From Poa pratensis (taxonomy: Eukaryota > Streptophyta > Magnoliopsida > Poales > Poaceae): a DNA stretch of 64,000 nucleotides. Shown here in pieces: positions 59,509 to 64,000 of the stretch. A program made the translations under genes and the position numbers. The stretch spans positions 20,826,359 to 20,890,358 of the forward strand of contig CAMZMU010000107.1 of the NCBI GenBank assembly GCA_947311845.1, read 5' to 3'. Under the pieces are notes generated by a model. It saw nothing but the letters and a program-made list of their open reading frames with translations, searched no databases and was not told where the DNA came from. Positions within the stretch are counted from its first letter, which is position 1. Each line of letters begins with the position of its first letter.

Positions 59509-60211
59509 GAGTAAATGGCACTGTCGGTCACACAACTCGTCGTGTATGTACACTTAAGTCACACATCTGAAAAACGTATTTTTTTGTCTCACAACTGAAC
59601 AAACGTGTGCACTTTGGTCACAAACAGGACACGTCATCCCATTTTATACTGGAATTTTTTAGAAAACCACCTGAAGTAATATTAGGAGTGCCAAATTGCA
59701 AAATTATACACCTGACGGGTGGGCCCCACCCATCAGGCTTGTCTTCTACCTCAAGCAGGTGCCCGTCCGGGAGGGCAGCCGGCGGTGGAGACGAGGGCTC
59801 AGAGTCGGCCGACGGCGGAGACGAGCTCGCTGAGCCACAATGAGCCCGTGGAGAGCAGGCCCGCATCTCCTCCGAAGCTCGCACCGTCGTCAGGTCGTTT
59901 CCGTCCAGATCGAGGCCCGCATCTCCTCCAGATCGAGCCCAGATCGAGCACCTGCTTGAGCTGCTTGAGGTAGAAGATGAGCCTGCCGGGTGGGACCCAC
60001 CTGTCAGGTGTATAATTTTGCAATTTGGCATTCCTAATATTACTCCAGGGGGTTTTCTGAAAAATTCCAGTCCAAAACGGAATGACGTGTCCTGTTTGTG
60101 ACCAAAATGCACATGTCTGTTCAGTTGTGAGACCAAAATATCACGTTTTTCAGATGTGTGACTTAAGTGTACATACGTGACGAGTCATGTGACCGGCAGT
60201 GCCATTTACTC
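59509..60211. mobile_element. Foldback MITE, Mutator-like, 703 bp
   Basis: The ends GAGTAAATGGCACTG and its inverse start arms of roughly 270 bases that pair along most of their length (about 90% over the outer 215 bases by eye). The flanks are CA, a T run and A on both sides (59498-59508 and 60212-60220), a 9-11-bp duplication that differs only in T count. Long inverted repeats with a 9-bp-class duplication suggest a Mutator-type MITE. The GC-rich middle (59760-59950) has no coding sense. Confidence 0.82.
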
Positions 60212-60319
60212 CATTTTTTAGGAGGCTTGGACTCGTTGTAACGTATGTCCTCTTGGACTCATCTCTCTGCCTTGGATGCTTGATGGACCAACTCAACCAA
60301 GTATGCATAAGGTTGGAAC

Positions 60320-60760
60320 TTCGTGATGTACATTCATGAATCTACTGATGCATTGTTCTTCTACTTCTTCAGTGTTAGCTCTCATCACAATGGTATCCAT
60401 GTACCTTTTCTTATATTACTCTTCAACACTCTTTGTCCTTTACTTTAGATCCATGACTTTCTCTTATGTAGCATGGAGGAACAATAAGAGCATACATTAT
60501 TCCTTCATAGCATCCAAAGTTCTTATTGGCCTTTGTCGATTCTCTTGGCGGGTCAATTATACTTATTCCAACCATTATACCTCAGGTGAAGCCTCACAAT
60601 CTTATCTTCTGGATAGTTTTGCACATGGGAGATTTCCTCCACTTTGAGCGCCCACCAAATATACGCTTCGGGGTCATTGCTTCTCGTGAACTTTGGCATG
60701 GTGAACTTGAGCTTGTGAAATTTTTTGTCACCATTGTTGTGGTGGCGGTTTTGTCGTATA
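60320..60760 (-). pseudogene. Decayed Gypsy gag fragment
   Basis: On the minus strand, near 60710-60610, the sequence reads FTMPKFTRSNDPEAYIWW and then VEEISHVQNYPEDKIVRL. Near 60440-60330, RTKSVEE and MDTIVMRANTEEVEEQ appear. These follow the order of a Retrotrans_gag domain (DPEAYLEWE…, KSVEEY…). Stops and frameshifts are frequent, so it is an old remnant. No LTRs or pol sequences accompany it. Confidence 0.6.
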
Positions 60761-61006
60761 CTTCCATCACAATGTCGATGATGGTGTTGATGGAGATTTT
60801 GATGCTATCACTTTCTTGCTATTCATCATCTCAATTTTTGAAATCACCATTTTGTTCGCTTCATTTGTGGTGAGGAGGATATTGATGGCGGCGATTGTCA
60901 TTTCCTTTGTTCACACGTCGTCGAGTCGAGTCGAGCTCGAAGAGTTGAGTCGACATGTCGACATGTCGACGCCTAGGCGACAATTGGGCGTTGGGCGTAA
61001 TAATAA

Positions 61007-61036
<30 letters not shown>
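61007..61036 (+). repeat. (TAAA)n microsatellite
   Basis: Seven to eight uninterrupted TAAA units follow a short TAA run. Confidence 0.9.
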
Positions 61037-61038
<2 letters not shown>

Positions 61039-61620
61039 ATGGCAGGAAAATGTAAATTATGCATCATATGCCAGCAAATTTGGAGATTTAGGAACAGAAA
61101 ATATAGCCCAATAAGGCCCAGTCTGCTTTTCGTATAAAATATAGCCCAATAAGGCCCACCAGAAAACCCTAGTAGTACTAAAGTATCAGAACCATTCAGT
61201 TTTCACAGCCGCATCCCTCCTATTCCTCCCTCACGCCGCCTCTCTCCCTTGTCCTCGATCTCTCTCTCTCCTCCTCGTCATCTCCCTAGAAACCTCGCCG
61301 GAGTGGTCGAATCCTCGCCGGAGAAGCTCGCCCCTCACCGAAATCAGCCGCCACAACTCCTTTTCCACCGCCTCCAGCCTTCTCCCCTGCAGCGCAGCCT
61401 CCTTTTCTCCCCCAAAGTTTTAAATCTTGCCGGCCCAGACGAGCGGGGCGACGAGTTTTTCCCTGGGCTGGCGCCCAACTCGAAATTCCTGGGCGTCGCT
61501 CCCAGTCGTCGGATCCAGCGCGACTGGACGCCTTGGCGGCGTTTAGGCGACGTTTAGGCGACGCCTTGAAAACAGAGGTCATTTCACGCCTTGGCGAACG
61601 ACCACGTGCTTCATGTATAT
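61037..61620. other. Captured or relic gene 5' region between GCCTAGGCGAC-like motifs
   Basis: The block AAAATATAGCCCAATAAGG occurs twice (about 61098 and 61136). A CT-rich leader-like stretch with TCTCTCTCTCTCC and CTCGCCGGAG repeats follows. It has the look of a grass 5' UTR and first exon, but no recognisable protein. GACGCCTAGGCGACAATTGG at 60969 on the left and TTTAGGCGACGTTTAGGCGA near 61540 on the right suggest that a repeat element encloses it. Confidence 0.35.
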
Positions 61621-61994
61621 GTTGTTCTTCTCGGTTTAGAGGAGGGTCAGGCTCTTCTCTATGGTGAAGGTGATCTTGCGCGTAGCATCGAGATCTCTAC
61701 TGTGAAGGCGATATTGGTATTTGGTAGAACTTGTTAGTTGTGAGGCCTCATAGTCCTTCAATATAGTTGTAAGGTTTGTCAATGCTCAGACTCTTTTGTT
61801 TCGGTTTGTTAGATTGATATAGCTTCTTCACTTAATTGATAAATTAAGATTTATAGTCTCAAAGAAAAGAAAAAACTACTGTGTCTGTTTTAAAATGTAA
61901 ATATTTCCGAACCAAGTTTTTCCAAAAAAAAAACATAGTATTGCCATAGCGGAGATATGAGTATCTAAAACAAAGAATAGCTCTAGAATGACAC
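61621..61994. other. Unclassified AT-rich stretch
   Basis: No gene or repeat is recognised. An A-rich run after AGTCTCAAAG (about 61860-61875) could be an old retroposon tail. Confidence 0.4.
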
Positions 61995-64000
61995 TGAAAG
62001 GATAAGGATGTCGCCTAGAGGGGGGTGAATAGGCGATTTAAACTTTTCCGGTTTAGGCTTGATAATTGCGGAATAAAACTAGCTATTTAAATTAACAAGC
62101 CAACAATCTAAATAAACTAGGCTCACCTATGGGCACCAACAACTTATGCTAAGCAAGACAAGCAACAAGGTGATAGCAATATAGAATACTTCAAGCACGA
62201 AGGCTATCACAATGTAAAGTGCATAAGTAAAGTGTTCGGGTATAGAAATAACCGAGACACGCGGAGACGAGGATGTATTCCCGAGTTACTCCTTTTTAGG
62301 GGAGTACGTCTCATTGGAGAGGTGTGAGACCACCACAACAGGTTGGTCTCAACGCCACAACAGGCTCGCCTTCTTCTCAGATGAACCGCACCACAAAGGA
62401 TTGGTTCACCTACAACTATCGGAATCCTTCAAGGCGGAATCCGGAGCCTTTACAACAACAACCCGGGGCACAACCCACAACTGAATTGGGGCTCCCGGAT
62501 GGCTACAAGTGACCACAAGAGGTCTCAACCACCATAATGGCGTCTAGGATCCAAAGACCCAAGAGTAACAAGCTCACAAACTTTCAACTTCCACGAATCC
62601 TCGTGGAGAGCACAAACCGATGCACAATGCAATGCCAAGAGCACAAGTGCTCAAATCCTTCACTCTCAAATCCCACCAAAAGTAACTAATACTTATGGGG
62701 CGAGAAGAGAGGAAGAACAAAGAAGAATTCAACAAATGGAACTCCAAGATCTAGATGCAAAGGGTTCCCCTCACTTAGAGGGGAGATGGATTGGTGGAAA
62801 TGTAGATCTAGATCTCCTCTCTCTTTTCCCACTAATTGGAGGCAAGAATCATGGAGGAATAGAGAGAAATCCAAGCTCAAGAAGGTCAACAATGAGGGGC
62901 TTTTTCGTGCTCAATAGCTTGTCTCTTTGGGAAGAAGGGGGCCTTTTATAGGGCCCCACGAAATAGAGCCGTTGCTGGAAAAACGGGGAACCGGATATTC
63001 CGGTTCAACTTTGGACCGGAATTTCCGCCCCAAACCAGAGAGCGGCGCAACTGTTGAAACCTTCTGAAGGTAGTCGGATATTTCCAACCGGATATTTCCA
63101 GAAGGACCGGAATATCCGGTTTTCTGAAAACTGACAGAAACAACAAAACAAAAACTGTAATAACATTTTCATCCAGACTCTGATTTCGATGATCTTGTGC
63201 TCGTTGGAATCGCAACGAAGAGCTCTTCAAGATCATGCAGAGAAACATCATAGTCCATCATGTGAGGAGGAAGCCACAAGGAGAGAGTTTGACCTCTTAT
63301 AGAAAAGACAAACCGGTAAAACCTCCAACATAAAAAACGCAACAAGATATGCATATGAAATCCGTTTTTGATGAACTAGAGCTTGGTATGGAGATGAACA
63401 CAAGCTCTAAATTCTCACATGGATAAAAGCCAAATAAGAACCAAGAAAGATGATATGCCAACAATGCAAAGGTTTGAGCTCTGCACAAAGATGCGATCAA
63501 GTTAGTCACTTGAGAGCCCCTCTTGATAGTACACCGTCTATCCTATAATCCGGTCTCCCCAAAAGCATGAGACCGGTAAAATAGAAAACCTATCAAAATC
63601 ATACATTTGCCTTGCGCATTCCACTTGAGCTAGATGATGACGATCTTGACTCACTCAAGTTGGAACACCTTTCTTGATTGTGCTCGCTAGCACATGCTTG
63701 ATGAAGACTTCTCCAAGTGTTCCCCCATACTCCATTATGAGAGGGCCTTGCTAAGATCCGTCTTCATGTATCCACTTGCACTTCATGTTCTTCTCTTGAT
63801 GTATATGATGGATTGGAGATAAACATGAATGTTCACTACTCAATCTTCTTTTCCAAGCCATGCTTGCAATAAGCTCAACTCTAGATGACCATTCTTCATA
63901 TAAACACTTGAATAGAACATTGGTCATCATATACTCTTTTAGAGTCCAACACATGAAATTCAATCTTTTTTCATGGACAAGATCTATAAAGATATCTCAA
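61995..64000. other. Unclassified repeat, probably the start of a large transposable element
   Basis: The stretch opens with GTCGCCTAGAGGGGGGTGAA near 62012, a sequence I recall as widely repeated in grass genomes. It contains many TTCCGG/CCGGAATATCCGG words around 62990-63120 and has no recognisable coding domain. It runs off the right edge, so no boundary or class can be fixed. It could be an LTR of an LTR retrotransposon. Confidence 0.4.

Noticed and set aside
59618..60136. A 172-codon minus-strand frame
   Set aside because: It spans both arms of the foldback MITE and contains the same arm peptide in inverted-repeat form. It is not a gene.

Overview
This is a 64-kb piece of a large, transposon-rich grass nuclear genome, most likely a Triticeae cereal (wheat, Aegilops, rye or barley group). 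The reasons are an LTR family that begins TGATACGTCTCCAACGTATC and is primed by tRNA-Asp, an Au-like SINE, a CACTA element with the GGTCCCGGTTC subterminal repeat, and split genes of plant type. No prokaryotic features, CRISPR arrays or RNA genes were seen.

The main structural fact is that about 20.4 kb is present twice. Bases 2460-22817 (copy 1) reappear as 22833-43305 (copy 2), and the copies meet at a run of 13 Ns (22819-22831). Copy 1 carries many one-base deletions, mostly in short homopolymers, that copy 2 lacks. Two overlapping contig ends placed side by side explain this more simply than a real tandem duplication. Copy 2 (22832 onward, continuing to 64000) is the better version to read.

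The duplicated block contains, in order: a young gag-only LTR retrotransposon (complete in copy 1, 178-7018, TSD ATAGG), an Au-like SINE, a small single-finger C2H2 zinc-finger gene (intact only in copy 2, 29255-29734), a CACTA transposon inserted exactly at that gene's stop codon, a tandem duplicate of the gene's 3' end, a hAT element (8-bp TSD) containing a short LTR element that itself carries a LINE fragment, and an AT-rich tract of local tandem repeats.

The single-copy right part holds two host genes and several broken ones. A chloroplast outer-envelope OEP7-like gene (44217-44575, minus) has one apparent frameshift. A Myb/SANT-like gene (46401-49416, plus) is dead, split by a solo LTR (TSD TGGGC) and carrying stops and frameshifts; a fragment resembling the RNase H1/viroplasmin N-terminal domain follows it. 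The best gene is an organellar, probably mitochondrial, ribosomal protein L4 gene (51272-54627, minus) with seven intact coding exons. A hAT element sits in its 5'-UTR intron, inserted so that the target duplication rebuilds the pyrimidine tract of the 3' splice site. A 5'-truncated LINE sits just upstream in its promoter region.

The last 6 kb contain LINE debris, a 703-bp foldback MITE, a decayed Gypsy gag fragment and unclassified repeats. I found no coherent new multi-gene system. The observations most worth following are the probable false duplication and the two insertions whose target-site duplications spare a stop codon and a splice acceptor.
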